Positions 49,601 through 62,635 are shown, counted from the first letter of the stretch. The stretch is 64,000 bases of DNA from Arbacia lixula (GCA_963669155.1 OZ022586.1:22004392-22068391); one strand, 5' to 3'. Numbers and translations: made by a program. The notes: generated from the sequence alone by a model not told the origin.

Positions 49601-52600
49601 ACGTAAACAAGATTGATATTGTTAATCCAAAGCAGCTACGACGACTGTGTATAAACTAAACACAACAAAAAAGTAAGAAGTAAGTATAAAAATATCATTA
49701 CGTACTTTTAAATACCGCGATGTAACCATTTCCGCCACATGAGCTGTAGGCGTCCCCTGTACATGGAGTCTGGCAATCGGCATCTTCCGCTGGCCCGATC
49801 CGACTGTAGTCTGCTCCTGCGACACCACAGTAGCATTCCTTTCCGTACTCCAGTCCAGCATAGACGTAGTCAGCCATGGTGGACTCTCTGCAGTGGCTGA
49901 TGCATTTATCGATTGTCACGGTGGTATCCCATATCAGTGGATCACCGGTTGGAACGTAATCGCCTCTTTCATCCTCGTAGCATCCCAGGTAAGTCTCATC
50001 TGTAAAATGTAAAAACAAAAATGGACATTTGAACGGAGTTAGGAACGTAGTGATTGGACATGATGGGGAATGAATAGATACGACTAAGGTTATACAAATT
50101 TTATGAAAGTGCGCACCGACATCATTGGTAATAATTGATTATCGATTGTCGTGGCGTCAAAAGTATCACTAAGGATGTAAAAAAAAAAAAAATCTGCTCC
50201 CAGATCTACAAAATATTCCAAAAGATTTGGTGAGAGAAACAAAGCTTCGCCCCCCCCCCCCCCCATCACCCCTCCTTCTCCCCCACCAGGTCTAGGCTAA
50301 TGAGAGCTAGTGTAGATTGGGTTGATGAGGTAAGAAATGTTTGTGAGTTTGCTGTAATCGACGAAAATAATTCATATCTCAAAAGATATCCTTCCTACCG
50401 TAGCAAATTGCTGCTCCGATGAATGTCGAACAAGCGCTGCTGGACACCAGCTGACACTCACGGATAGCTGTGTCACCTGTTAAGGATGCGGAGTCAATTC
50501 AATTCAATTCAATTCAATTCTTTATTCATTTAACAAAACTTTCATGAACAATGCGTATAAGGCATCACCATAAAAGCCAATTGCTTGTGAGATGTGATAA
50601 CCTTTAACATGTGGTTCAAAACACATAAGTATAAAGTCCATTATTTAAATGACATACAGTGTGAGAACCCAAGTACACGAATTAAATAAAATACATACTT
50701 AAAAAAACCCATATATCAAAGGGAGACTAATACAAGCAAATACAAACGAAACAAAAAAAAACAAAAAACGAAAGAACCCCCCCCCCCCCCAAAAAAAAAA
50801 ACAGACAAAACAAACACAAAAACAAACACAAACGAATATTTAACGGCTAAGACAATAATCAACAGAGTAAACAATATGTAATATCAAAATGTCGAAGTAT
50901 AATGCGGCTATGTATACCTCCATATATGTATACCCCTCCACACGCCCCGAGGGCAACTCGAATTACAACAAAATATGTGACTACGCACCACCAAAGCAAG
51001 GTCGAAAAACCTCCGCGTGCTCAATCATTTCAATAGTATGAGTGAGTTCATAAATTTGTTGCGGAGGAAAATTTCCCTGCGACCTGCCAAAGTTGTATGC
51101 ACGATCAAGCTACTTGCTCTTGGGTGCGTCGCAGTATCACAACTATCCACAACCCTGACTTTTCACCATAAAGAGCGTGAGGCTCTAAAATGAATAGTAC
51201 TTAATTAACTATATGTGTTAAAAAAACACCAAGAAGCTCGCTCTTTATGATCAAACACAAATGTGGCATAGAATACGAAACGCAGGATAGAGAATATAGC
51301 ACCGAAGTGGTGACGCCACATGAGCATGTTGTCGAGACAAACTGCTCAAACTCACTACAGTGAGAGGCTTAGCGGTCCAATAATATTGTTTATTGGTTTA
51401 GTGTCGGGCAATCCCTATCACAGCTCCCTCTGTGATAACCGCCGTTTGCTCGATCCGCATAGTTTAGAACCAGTTGTCCCGGCAACTATGCTCAAACGAC
51501 GTCACACCTCGGCACTCCATATCACGCACTAAAAAATTATCATTAGTAAGTTATTACTAATAAAGAGACGGGAAGTGTTTTTTTAATTGGCTTTTGAAGT
51601 TACTGATAGAATTAAGATTTTTTTTATATTTGAATCAAAAGAGTTCCAAAATTTCGCTTCTTTAACATGTTTAAACTGGATAGAATTTGATTGTGTTAGA
51701 TGCAAGCGACAGAACGGCAGGACAACATTATCACTTTTACGAGTATTAAAAGTATGGGTTTGGGAATATCGTACAAAATAATCTGTAAAAACATGTGGCA
51801 ATAACCCATTTAGAAATTTGATAACAAAAACTCCGAGTTTGAACGCAATGCGACCATGAATAGTTAGAGTATGTACTTCTTTGAAAAGTGGAATATACAT
51901 GGAAACATACGGGTAGTGGGGAGAGAATGTGGAGAAGAAGCCAAAATGAACTCCTATTTGTCCGTTCAATTAAAAAAGACAAAACAAATACCTACACATT
52001 ATTTCTACACGAACATACACCCATACATACATATCATGCACTCACTTATGAAACTTAATTAAATATTGCGTTGTATCATGTTGTCGCGCCCTGTTGATTA
52101 CATCTGTCTTGAAGAATACGCACAGAGTATAATCTACATGCTTTTCATTAGTCCAGATACTGGCCGTATTTTATCGTCCGCCTCTTCTCCCACACACATT
52201 ACGCCACTGATTCACATAGTACGCACACCGCGCCAGACCACTGATTGCGCGACTCCACGAATCCGTCCGCCCGAGAAAAATGGGAGGTTATTCCATAATT
52301 TGGGTGCCGTATTTGCAAAAGCTCTATCACCGTATGTCTTAGAATTTCAGAGAGAAGATTTTTTGATTGAAAACGAAGATTACGAGTAGGCTGGTATGGT
52401 TTGATGAGTTCAGTAAGGTAGACAGGAGCATTTCCACATAAGCATTTGAATACAAGAGTGAGGATTTTAAACTGAACACGAGCCCTTTCGGGAGCCAATG
52501 GAGACTACGTAGGATCGGAGTTATATGTTCAAATATCCTTTTTCGCGTTACAAGCCTTGCCGCTGAATTCTGTACACGTTGGAGTTTATTTAGTTGAGTC

Positions 52601-53608
52601 TCAGAGATTCCCAGAAACATACCATCATTGAAATCTAAGTAACTAAATATAAATGCGTGAACAAGCCTCTCTGTGGTCGCTTTATCCAAAAAATGTCTTA
52701 TCTTCCCAATTCTATGTAGTCCCATGGCAGCCGACTTACAAATATTATCAATGTGAGTGTTCATACGCAGATCATTCTAGACAATACATACATCCTGGAC
52801 ATACATACACATTACGATACCTACCTTCCAAGCAGGCTAGAATTGTAGTTGGTGGTCCCAGTTCACTCCCGAAAGGCGAGTTAGTAATAGCCCTGTTAGT
52901 TCCATTGGCTCCGATGTGTTCACAGACAAGTCTAGCATCGTCGAAATCAAAGTTGACCCCACACGTCGTCTGCCACGTGTTATTATCTGTGGTGAACTCC
53001 ACGGTGCCTTCATAGCGTGATGGGCCGTTCACAAGGCGGACGTCTGAGGTAAAAATAACAAGTATCATTACATGTACAACATTGCATGAATGAACAATTC
53101 AAAGTCCTTGCTTCTCATATTACAACTGGTGCAGTACCTATCAGCAGAATACCTAACGTACTGAGTGGAAGCGAATATTCTGTTTTTCTTCTGCATCTTT
53201 CTTGTAATATTTTATGTAATATTCTCCGTCGAGCTCTATATATTTTTTATTTTGGAAAGCCCGATAAAGCCCCTCCTCTTACCGCGTCACGCTCTGTATT
53301 CAGAGCCGATGAGAGGGGTGCGGGGAGAGGTTTTTTTTTTTTTTTTTTTTTTTTTTTGGGGGGGGGGGGCAAGCAGTATGATTATACACAATGTGGTGAC
53401 AGGTCATTGTTTGTCACCTGTAATGCACACAAATCCCATAGAGCAGCAGTTTATCTGACACATAAAGGTTCACAATTCACAATACTATAATCACTGCAAC
53501 TAGACCAGCATAATCGTCTCAGAACTCACCTACGACCATGCCACCAGATAGTAATGGAGTGATGGTAGCTACAAGCAAGACGAACCAGACAAGAAACAGA
53601 GCATCCAT
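45884..53608 (-). CDS. Gene D: SRCR-WSC single-pass receptor with type-1 tail
   Basis: Nine exons: 53608-53530 signal peptide (MDALFLVWFVLLVATITP), 53043-52825 and 50476-50399 SRCR, 49999-49706 WSC, 49338-49264, 48509-48402 and 48006-47899 stalk, 46795-46708 TM, 46352-45884 tail. Sum 1518 nt, 505 aa, in frame. The WSC exon is 6 nt shorter than in A, and the segment after the first Cys differs most (YEDERGDYVPTGDP). The tail keeps YEDC, VNYAVV, YAVS, two YAMP and NPIYT, but the first site is SDEI instead of YDEI, so it has six tyrosines. The SRCR-a/SRCR-b intron holds two LINE fragments, and other introns hold two further insertions. None touches an exon or a splice site that I can see. A 1.6-kb insertion in the 3' flank moves the usual poly(A) signal away. 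Confidence 0.87.
46577..46635. repeat. (ACT)n microsatellite in the gene D TM-tail intron
   Basis: A run of ctactacta units, absent from the same intron of A and E, where only single ctact copies remain. Confidence 0.9.
46946..47785. mobile_element. Insertion of unknown class in the gene D TM-stalk intron
   Basis: The intron matches A and E up to ggtga and again from ggtgatatctgg, so about 840 bp was inserted with a likely 5-bp duplication (ggtga). The 92-codon + frame at 47242-47520 has no recognisable domain. Confidence 0.5.
48562..49120. mobile_element. Insertion of unknown class in a gene D stalk intron
   Basis: Compared with the same introns of A and E, this block is extra. It shares a 60-bp stretch with 39530-39590 and has a locally GC-rich part near 48640-48790. 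No frame or repeat end allows a class. Confidence 0.45.
50497..51897 (-). mobile_element. LINE 3' end with (GAATT)n tail in the gene D intron
   Basis: The intron matches those of genes C and E (ggatgcggagtca, then tggaaacatac) with this block inserted. It ends on its 3' side in a (TTCAA)n repeat on the + strand. The minus-strand frame 51969-51583 has LLPHVFTDYFVRYSQTHTFN and WNSFDSNIKK, typical of the C-terminal end of LINE polymerase proteins. It is 5'-truncated. Any target duplication is only about 2 bp. The 3' part has no long frame. Confidence 0.75.
52281..52788 (-). mobile_element. CR1-like LINE fragment in the gene D intron
   Basis: The minus strand encodes ATTERLVHAFIFSYLDFNDG, QLNKLQRVQNSAARLVTRK and LRSLHWLP, related to the copies in B and C but at a different intron position (between SRCR-a and SRCR-b). 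It is truncated at both ends and frameshifted. Confidence 0.78.
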
Positions 53609-54365
53609 TATAATCTGAACAATTGTTTTGATATCAAACTAGTTCTGTGATATGCTATCAGCTACCAGTCAGCTAGGCGCTTTAATGATTGCTGTGTGTC
53701 CTCCCTACGAAGCGACGTAAGGCGTGTGAAAATAGATTAATCGTGACAAATGAAATCTAATGAGTACAATCTGGCACCGAGATAGATCCGGTTATAGTTC
53801 CGTCTCTGTACTCCACCTTCGCGTAGACCAGATATAATGGTTAGACAGCAATGTCCTTTATCCGACTATTCCGAGGTGAAACATGATTTACTTGTTATGG
53901 TTGATATTGTTTGCTTGTTTAATGGCCAGTTTGTTCTGCGTACGAATCGACAACCCTGCGTCACAAAAAGAAATCCAATGCTGACAAAAGTTCTACCAGT
54001 TGCATCACGTACCAACTGTGGTATAAAGTGAGACGCATAGTGTACTAGCTGCATTATACTGTATGGCTTTACATGCTGCATACCAATGATTTGATTTATA
54101 TGTTTCCTTCCTCGTTTTAGATAAGTCGTATGTAATGACTGTATAGTTCATCGCTAACTGCGAACAACAATCATAACGCGCATTCGATGTCACACACATT
54201 TCATATCATTCTTACCAAACAGAGCAACAAGGCAACAATAGTGCGAAAGGAAAGCACAATAGACAGCCAGACAGAAATGTGGAATTTACGTTTGAGAAGG
54301 TATCATGAATACTGTGCAAATACTGGCTTTAAAGTAGAGTGAGATAGGGGGTGGGGGGGGGGGGG
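53609..54365 (-). promoter_or_regulatory. Conserved 5' flank of gene D
   Basis: Homologous to the other flanks. The frame 54199-54005 reads CCSQLAMNYTVIT and AACKAIQYN, then VSLYTTVGT and a stop. It keeps the peptide pattern seen upstream of B but is shorter. Confidence 0.4.
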
Positions 54366-54470
54366 CAGAGAGAGAAAGACAGAGAGAGAGAGACAGAGAG
54401 ACAGAGAGACAGAGACAGAGACAGAGAGAGGAGTTAGTGGAAATCTGAAAGAGAAGAAAGGGGGGGGGGG
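54340..54470. repeat. Poly-G and GA microsatellites upstream of gene D
   Basis: A (GA)n / (GACA) tract at 54366-54434 between two poly-G runs, at the homologous place of the unit flank. Confidence 0.9.
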
Positions 54471-55313
54471 CAGGGAACTTATTAGGGATATTACTTCTGC
54501 CGTTAGTAAACCAGCGTTCACGAAATTGTGTAATATTAAACATGTTAAAAGACTCTATTAGTTAGTCGAATCAACACATAATCTTTACGTTAACGTTTGT
54601 TACACTTCTTGGTTCGTTGGGGGAAATACTTTTTTTTATTGCGGGGATTGGAAGAATAGAAATTGAATCGAGAAGGGTAATTCTTAATTGCCCGTGATGA
54701 GTGCCACTGTCATATTTCCTATGAATAAAAGTATCTGAAATAAACATTGAATGTCACATTGTGCAGTCACGGAACATAACCCTGGTCTGCCGCAATTTTG
54801 TTCAGTGAATAGCAAACGGATCCCCGCTACAGAGATAAGCAAGATTTAACAGTTTTAAGTATCATTTATTGTGTACATCATATGTTTCCAATCCATAATC
54901 CTTTTGCTAACTTGAGTTTTCTGCTCTCTAAGCAACCCCGGTTTTATCAAACTACTCATGTGACGTCAGAGCGTGTTGGCAAGACAACTGGTTCTAAGCT
55001 ATGTGGATTTAATCAACAGTTGTGATCATAGCAAGATCCCTCAAAGAGAGACCAGTATAACGCTCACTTGAGCATGTTGAGTGATGTTGTTCAGAATCAG
55101 AATTTTGCACAGCAATGGGCATGACGACACCACCTCGGTACTCTACACAGAGATATTTGCGAGGACATAGCACAATGTTCTAGTCAAAATGGATTACGCC
55201 ATGCAGCTACATGAGAATGTGAAATTCTCTTAGCATTGTATGGAAAGAGACTTGTTATCTAATTTGAGGGGGACTGTTGATTTGTGTTATGTGATGTTCA
55301 GGTGTCGGTGATT
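54471..55313. other. Intergenic stretch between gene D and the duplicated flank of gene E
   Basis: No gene seen. The left part (54480-54790) resembles 41150-41400 upstream of gene C, so it belongs to the unit flank. The rest resembles parts of 63100-63350 at the right edge. Confidence 0.4.
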
Positions 55314-57960
55314 GCACTCTCCCAGGTGTAAAACAAATTTAGAAACATTCGCACATAGTCCACATAACACATACCATCATAAATACAATTACACATATAT
55401 CATGTATATGCACATGTCATGTATATAGCAATACTACCATGACTACTGCAAAGATAAAAAGACGGAGACACTTAGTTTACTAGAGATATGTTTTATTGCC
55501 TCTTCTGTCCTTGTTTGCGGTCCTTTGCCGAATCAGTCAAGAATATACCAAGGTTTCTCCACCTTTTGTTGTTGCAATGTATACTTCGATAACGATATTA
55601 AGGTGTCCATTATGCAATTTTGCGCTGAATAATCTTTCATTTCTGTTACTATAGAATTGCGATAACAAATATTTCAAGCCAAGAATTTCAATAATTAGAC
55701 AAGGGTTGTGATGAATATTCATTGATGTATTATCTGGCATACGCGATTGATATGTCAATAAGACATTTCAAACATTGCTTAAGATGAACAAGAATTAACT
55801 GCTTTCCTAATATGGAAAAGTATATAATGTATACACACACCTCACTCGTATCATGACGGCAAAGTAGACAAAATTGACTTGCTATATCAATCAAAGATGC
55901 GCGTGTTGTATGTAAATAGCGCTTAATATAGAAGTATATACCCCAAAGGTCACGAATGTATTTTTTTTCAAGCCAGATCATTAATATGATTGGGAAATTG
56001 TGATCGTCTGTAACTGAATGAAGCAGCACTGAGCAATGGCAATACAGCTGTTACTTTTTGTGGCTTATGATGAATGCAATTTCATAGAAAAAAAAACACA
56101 CAATAAACTGGCATCGTGGATTTTTACTGTCGAAAAAGGTAAATTACGCTAAACCATAAGTATTATACACAACACACTATAAATGCAATAATCAATGTAT
56201 AAACTGGTCATGCCAGGATTTGTACACTAGATAAATGACAGATAAAAGTTTCTTTTTTGTCATTATCTGTGACAAAACCTACCTTGAAACAATATAAGAC
56301 AACCAGTAGAACTTATAATATACATGACTTTTGTATACTCATAAAAAGTAAACATTAATTTAATATTTAGCTATGTACTTTATCACTGGTGATACTATTA
56401 AATATTTTCCAGTATAAGAAAACCAGCAGCATGTCTACATTATGCTGAAAATTTACAAATTTGTTTCCAGTTGCAGTAGCATGACCATCTGAAGTAAAAG
56501 TGTAGGCTTTCGAACATAATTTATAAAAGCATTAACGAATCACACTGAGCAATAGAAATCGCATGCTCGATTTTGTAAATTGATGCAAAAGACAGCTCAA
56601 AATTACTCTTTCCTTTATTTACAAGATGAGCAAGCCATCTAAGGTGAAATCCATACAAAACATGGAACATGAACATTCCTACACAAAACTGTGTTTAGAT
56701 TTTTTTTTCTGTACAGGGCAGTTGTGTTATAGAAAAGTGGTACTCTTAGATAAAACATTTGAGAGAAAAGAAGAAAAATAAAAGCGCAAATCATCTGCTT
56801 CGAAGGCACCAGTACGATTAATTAAAAGGCACAGACATGATAACAAAACTATAAGAAGGGTGATTTAAGTACGTGTTAACATATCCGTCAATTTACTTGC
56901 GTGTGACTGTGTTTCAATTTACGCATGCGCTTTAGATCATCAAAGGAAATATCCTCACATCTAACTTAAACATTTTTATGTGTAGATGGGGTTTTCTACC
57001 ATCTCTGTGCAGTCCTCGTCGTTGTCGTCGGTCACTTTCTTCTTTTTATCCGGCATGGCGTACAAGGCATCCATGCCCGGCGGCGTAGACGCCAGCGTGC
57101 TAGGCTCCATTGCCTTCGAGGCGCCATTGCGCATCACGTGACTCTTCTTCCGTTTGTCAGGCATTGCGTATAAATCGCCCAAGTCGGCGCCTTCTGGTTC
57201 GGGCCTGTGTTTTGTCGACACAGCGTATAAGGCGCTCAGATCCTCTTTGTCTTTCGCGAGTTCCATGTTAACCTGCGGTTCCTTATTGACCACTGCGTAA
57301 TTGACGCAGTCCTCGTAAGGATAATGGGGGCTTGGTTCTCCTTTACCAAGAGTGCTATTCATGAGAATTTCATCGTAGTTATTCGCATCAAACTTGTCAG
57401 GAGGCTGATCGGGGAGAGGCCCTTTCCTTGCGGCTCTACCATGTCTAGAGTAGATTGAATACAAAAAAAGATCGGGTAAAAAAAAAAAGGACATTGGCGG
57501 AGACTTATGAACAGAGAGAGTAAAAAAGCACAGGAGGGAGAATGAGAAATAGAAAGAAAGGGGGGGGGTGAACAATGGAAATAATAGAGAAATTCAAAAT
57601 ATAAGGTTTTATTCATTGTACTAATTGAACTAATAATGCATGGCTGGAATTACTAATAACAATGTTACCACTTCTACTACATCGTTTCTATTGTTAAAAC
57701 GGAATTCTAGAAGTACAACCATGTGAGCCACTTACTGCGATAGCACTACTACAGTTTCTTTTTTCACCATTACAATTGATTCTACTAGTACTACCACTTC
57801 ACACGCGTATTTACGAATGATACCTCATCAAATACCTGCGTTTGTAAAGGACTACGACGACGATGATGACCACAAGGATGATCACGATCACAGCAACCCC
57901 GCCACCTGCACCAGCTGCCACGCCTCGTTTAGAAAAGCATAACATTACATTCTATTAATA
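55314..57960. repeat. Segmental duplication, copy 2 (3' end and flank of gene E)
   Basis: Partner of about 40-2700, in the same orientation. It covers the tail and TM exons of gene E and about 1.6 kb of 3' flank. I see no separate gene in 55314-56975. Confidence 0.85.
56614..56619 (-). terminator. Candidate poly(A) signal of gene E
   Basis: AATAAA on the minus strand at the same homologous place as in gene A, about 360 nt past the stop. Confidence 0.5.
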
Positions 57961-60900
57961 GACTAAAAGTTGCAATCATTTATTCAAATTCAACAACTGT
58001 CTGGCGCCAACAATGTCCATTCTCTGTGAATGACGTAACTAAGCAAATTCTTTATTAATACGATTATGATTGGTGATACCTGGCTAATGTAACAGTCCTT
58101 CTGAAGACAACATAGACCTAAGAGTTACATGATTAAGACAATACTTGTTATAAGTGTGTTTTGGCGGGATTTCAGGTGATATCTTACCTAGGTTGCTGGT
58201 GTTCCCCACTAGCCTCGTGACAGCAAGAGTGTTAGAAGACAGGGTCGTATCAACCGTAGTTGTAGATCCCACCACGATAGTGTTCGATGTAACGACTGTA
58301 GCTGTTTAATCATGATGAACAATGATTTATAACTATTACGAGCTGTTACCCACCGCTTTCGTTATCGTAGGGCATATGAGGCATTTGAATTACTCCCGAA
58401 AAAAAGACTTAAGATGTATAACCAAATTACACATTTAAACACAATTGCATCACATTGTAACCCTCAGCATGCCACTATCAGATTTGTTCATAAACACACA
58501 AATCCCATAGTGCAGCAGTTTGTGTGACACACACAGGGCTGAAAGAAACACCTGTCATATCATCATCTTCATCGCTGGCCACGAGAGGTGTTTTTTGAAA
58601 CATTTTATTGCAACAAAAATGGAGGGAAATACCCTCTGCATCAAGAACAAATCCACACTGAATGTCATAGTTGACATACTTTAAGCACGATTCTAGTGAG
58701 GATGATTTTCCGGCCTGTAATTAATTTTATATTCGTATGGATGGCTTGTGTTCATTATGCTTTATACCTTGTTTTGTAATGTTTAAGTTCGTTTTAAATA
58801 CCTGAACTTGTATCAGCATTCTCAGTTGTCACGATAGCGGTCCTAGGAGATGTGACTGGCTGGCTCGACTCAGGAACTGAACAAATTGTGAGATTTGATT
58901 AATATTTATTTGCGGTGTACAAGCATATATTCCTGAAACCTTCACAGTCTGGCCTGTAATATTTGTATAAATAGCTTCTGTTAATTTTGCTTCACATCAT
59001 GTTTTGTTATAACGTTAACGTTAAGTATAAATACCTGAAATTATATCAAGATCATCAGTTGTCACGATTGTGTGGTGTTGGGAGTTGTCACTGGCTGACT
59101 CGATTCAAGAATTGAACCATTGGAGACATAAATTATTTTTATTTGATTAATATTTTCTCTCGGTGAGCTGTTAAAAATCGCAGATTCACGAAAAATTTAA
59201 AATCATACAATTAATCAGCGATCGCCATAACTGCTACAATTGACTATTGTCCACGTACTATGAGAAATGTAAGACTTGAAAAAAATGTTAGTATTCACAT
59301 TTAGCGACACGTTAACATGCAGAATAGAAAATAGTTCCTTGAAATCAATTGGCTTATAACCCTCATCACGAAATCTCGGGATATATTATTACGTACTTTG
59401 AAATACTGCGATGTATCCATCTCCACCACATGAACTATGGGCGTCCCCTGTACATGGAGTCTGGCAATTACCATCACCATTCTCCGCTGCCCCGTCGCGA
59501 CTGTAGTCTGCTCCTGCGACACCACAGTAGCATTCCTTCCCGTACTCCACTCCAGCATAGACGTAGTCAGCCATGGTGGACTCTCTGCAGTGAGTGATGC
59601 ATTTGTCGATTGTCATGGCGCTATCCTCTGTCAGTGGATCACCAAGTAGCACGCGAGTGTTATTCACATTATCTTCATTATCCACATAACAACCCAGGTA
59701 GGTCTCATCTGTAAAATGTGAAACAAAATGGATATTAGAACTGAGTTAGGAACGCAGTGAATGGACATCATGGAGAATAAATAGGTACGAATTAGGTTAT
59801 AAAAATGATATGAAAGTGCTCACCGACATCATTGATCATTGATATAATCATTTTGTTTCCGTTAATTTCACTTCTTTTGGAATCGAAAGTGACACTATGT
59901 CATGTATGTGTGTCAAGATGATTGCTACCGGAAATATCCCTTGTGCTGACAAACTCCACCCCAAAAGCATATTAGGGGAGAGGGGCAGAGCTTCACCCCC
60001 CCCCCCCCCCCCTTTTCCCACTTGGGCTACGCTAATGGGCCCGAGTGCGGATTGGGATGATGAGATAAGATATATTTCTGATTTATGCACGTTTTTAATG
60101 GCTGTAGTCGACAAAAATAGTTTGTATCTACAAAAATATCCTTCCTACCGTAACAAATTGCTGCTCCGATGTCTGTTGTCGAGCAAGAGTACAACAGAGG
60201 ACACTCACCAATAGCTGTGTTACCTGTTAAGGATGCGGAGTCATGGAAACATACGAATAGTCATCTTTAAATGTGCGTGTGTTGGGAAGGGGAGGTGGAG
60301 GGGCAGCCAAAACGAAGCCCTTTTGGTCCGTTCAATCAAAAATAAATGCAAATAAACACATTCTTTCCACACGAGCATACAAACATACATGCATAGCATG
60401 CACTCATTCATACGTGTATGAAACAAAGATTGGGTTTAACCCTGTTGTCGAGCCCTCGTTGATTACATCTGTCTTGAAGTATACGCACCAGGTATAATGC
60501 ACGTACCTTCGGTTGGTTGTGTGAGGATACTTCCAAAAGGAATTCAGATTGCCACCCCCCCCCCCCCTTTAATCAAAAACTCAAAGGGAATTGTAAGATG
60601 AGCTTGTTATAACATTACAATGGTAATGAAGGAAGGGATGTTAGGCATGTTTTGAGGGGCACAAATATCTGGCAGATAACAATTGTGGTTGGTGGATCAA
60701 ATGGTACCATCGATTTAACTACTGTGCTGGCAAAATCAGATACGCATGTTTGTTTACACTATGATGATAAACTCACATTTTTGTTATTACGAGTCCCACG
60801 GGGACATGTCCGTGAGGTTAAAGGATATTTGAATAGCAGACATATCTTGAACGACATACATACACATTACGATCATATACCTACCTTCCATGCAGTGGAG

Positions 60901-61614
60901 AAGTGTAGTGGGTAGTCCCAGTTTACTCCCGAAAGGTGAGTCAGTAATGGCTTTGTTAGTTCCATTGGCTCCGATGTGTTCACAGACAAGTCGAGCATCG
61001 TAGAAATCAAAGTTGATCCCACACGTTGTCTGCCACGTGTTATTATCTGTGGTGTACTCCACGGTGCCTTCATAGCGTGATGGGCCGTTCACAAGGCGGA
61101 CGTCTGGGGGAAAAAGTAACAAGTATCATTAGATATACAACATTGAATGCATTAATAAATGATTGCTTCTAATATTACATGAATATTTAGCGTACTAAAT
61201 GGGAGCGAATATTTTGTTTTTACCTGCATCTTTCTTATGATCATTTTATATTCGCTGTCGCTGTCGTTTTGATTTTGAAAAGCTCGATACCGCTTCTCCT
61301 CTTACCACGTCACCCTCTGTGTATTTAGAGACTAAGAAATGTGTGCTGGGAAGGGGTGGGGGGGGGGGGGGGGGCTAGAGGCAAAGCAGTATGATTATAC
61401 ACAATGTGGTGATATGTTAACCCTTGTAATGCACACAAATCCCATAGAGCAGCAGTTTATCTGACAAATAAAGGTTAACCATTCACAATACTGTAATCAC
61501 TGTAACTAGACCAACATAATTGTCTCAGAACTCACCTACTACCATATCGCCAGATAGCAATGGAGTGAAGGTAGCTACAAGCAAAACGAACCAAAATTGA
61601 AACAGGGCATCCAT
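56976..61614 (-). CDS. Gene E: SRCR-WSC single-pass receptor with type-1 tail, short stalk
   Basis: Eight exons: 61614-61536 signal peptide (MDALFQFWFVLLVATFTP), 61103-60885 and 60223-60149 SRCR, 59708-59397 WSC, 58876-58802 and 58295-58188 stalk, 57923-57836 TM, 57444-56976 tail. Sum 1425 nt, 474 aa, in frame. The WSC exon is the longest of the five (312 nt) because of extra residues after the first Cys (YVDNEDNVNNTRVLLGDP). One of the two 108-nt stalk exons present in A and D is missing. A decayed copy of the 75-nt stalk exon lies at 59111-59035. The tail is almost the same as in A: YDEI, YEDC, VNYAVV, YAVS, two YAMP and NPIYT, plus one extra Tyr next to YEDC, eight in all. The tail and 3' flank lie in a recent duplication shared with gene A. 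Confidence 0.87.
59035..59111 (-). pseudogene. Decayed 75-nt stalk exon in gene E
   Basis: It resembles the 75-nt stalk exon (58802-58876) lying 160 bp away, with the SSQPVT-like start and a GTATTTAT donor. It is 77 nt long, so out of frame, and its acceptor AG is AA. It is probably skipped. Confidence 0.6.
59900..60890. repeat. Duplicated block shared by genes C and E, copy 2
   Basis: Partner of 36985-38000, in the same orientation. It shares the gcttcaccccc poly-C run, the tccgttcaat stretch and the ccttcggttggttgtgtgag intron segment. Confidence 0.8.
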
Positions 61615-62333
61615 TCTAAACTGAACAATTGTGTGGATATCAAACTAGTTTCGTGTTATGCTACATCAGCTATCAGTCAGCCAGACGCTTTAATGATTGC
61701 TGTGTGTCCCCCTTACGAAGCCACGTAAGTCGTGTGAAGATAATCAGTCAATACTGATGCGATTAATGTAGAGTATTAATATACGTGGTACATGAAATCC
61801 AATGTGTAAAATCTGACACCAAGATAGATCTCGTTATAGTTCCGTCTCCTTACTACACCTTGACGTAGACCGCATACAATTGTTAAATAGCAATGTTCTT
61901 CATCCGACTATTCCACGGTAAAACTTGATTTACGAATGTACGAATGGATAATCCTGCGTCCAACAGGTAATCCAATGCTGGGAAAAGTTTGACCAGTTGC
62001 ATCACGTACCCACTGGGTACAAAGTGAGACGCGAAGTGTACAAGTTCTATTCCACTGTATGGCTTCACATGCAGCATCCCAATGATTAATAATATACCCG
62101 TCTACTTCCTCCTTTTAGATAAGTCTCTTGTAATTAATGCATAGTTCGTTGCTGACTGCAAACAACAACCATGAAGGTTCGATGATATTCACATATCATA
62201 ACATCATTGGCAAACAAAGCAACAATGGCGCGGAAGAAAACAACAATAGACAGAAAGAGAGAAATGCGGAGTTTAAGGTTGAGAAGGTATTGAGAATACT
62301 GTGTAAATACTGGCATTGAAATAGAGAGAACAA
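61615..62333 (-). promoter_or_regulatory. Conserved 5' flank of gene E
   Basis: Homologous to the flanks of B, C and D. The relic frame is broken early by TAA but later keeps AACEAIQWNRTCTLRVSL. No TATA box is evident near the start codon. Confidence 0.4.
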
Positions 62334-62361
62334 GACAGGGAGAGAGAGATAGAGAGAGAGA

Positions 62362-62401
<40 letters not shown>

Positions 62402-62402
62402 G
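62334..62402. repeat. GA microsatellite upstream of gene E
   Basis: A (GA)n tract with few interruptions, at the homologous position upstream of the relic frame. Confidence 0.95.
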
Positions 62403-62635
62403 TGGGATAATTGTGTAGTTGAAATCTGAAAGAGAAGGGGGGGGGGGGTGGGGCAGAGAAATTATTAGGGGAATGACCTCTGCCGTTTAGTGGAACAGCG
62501 TCCACCAAATTGTGTATCATTACAAGACTCTAAATCCTTTGTGTTCTACATGTGAATTTCTTCACAAGTAATTGTTGCTGTCTTGAGTTTTCTGCTCTCT
62601 AAGCAACTCCTGTTTTTATCAAACTTCTCTATACC

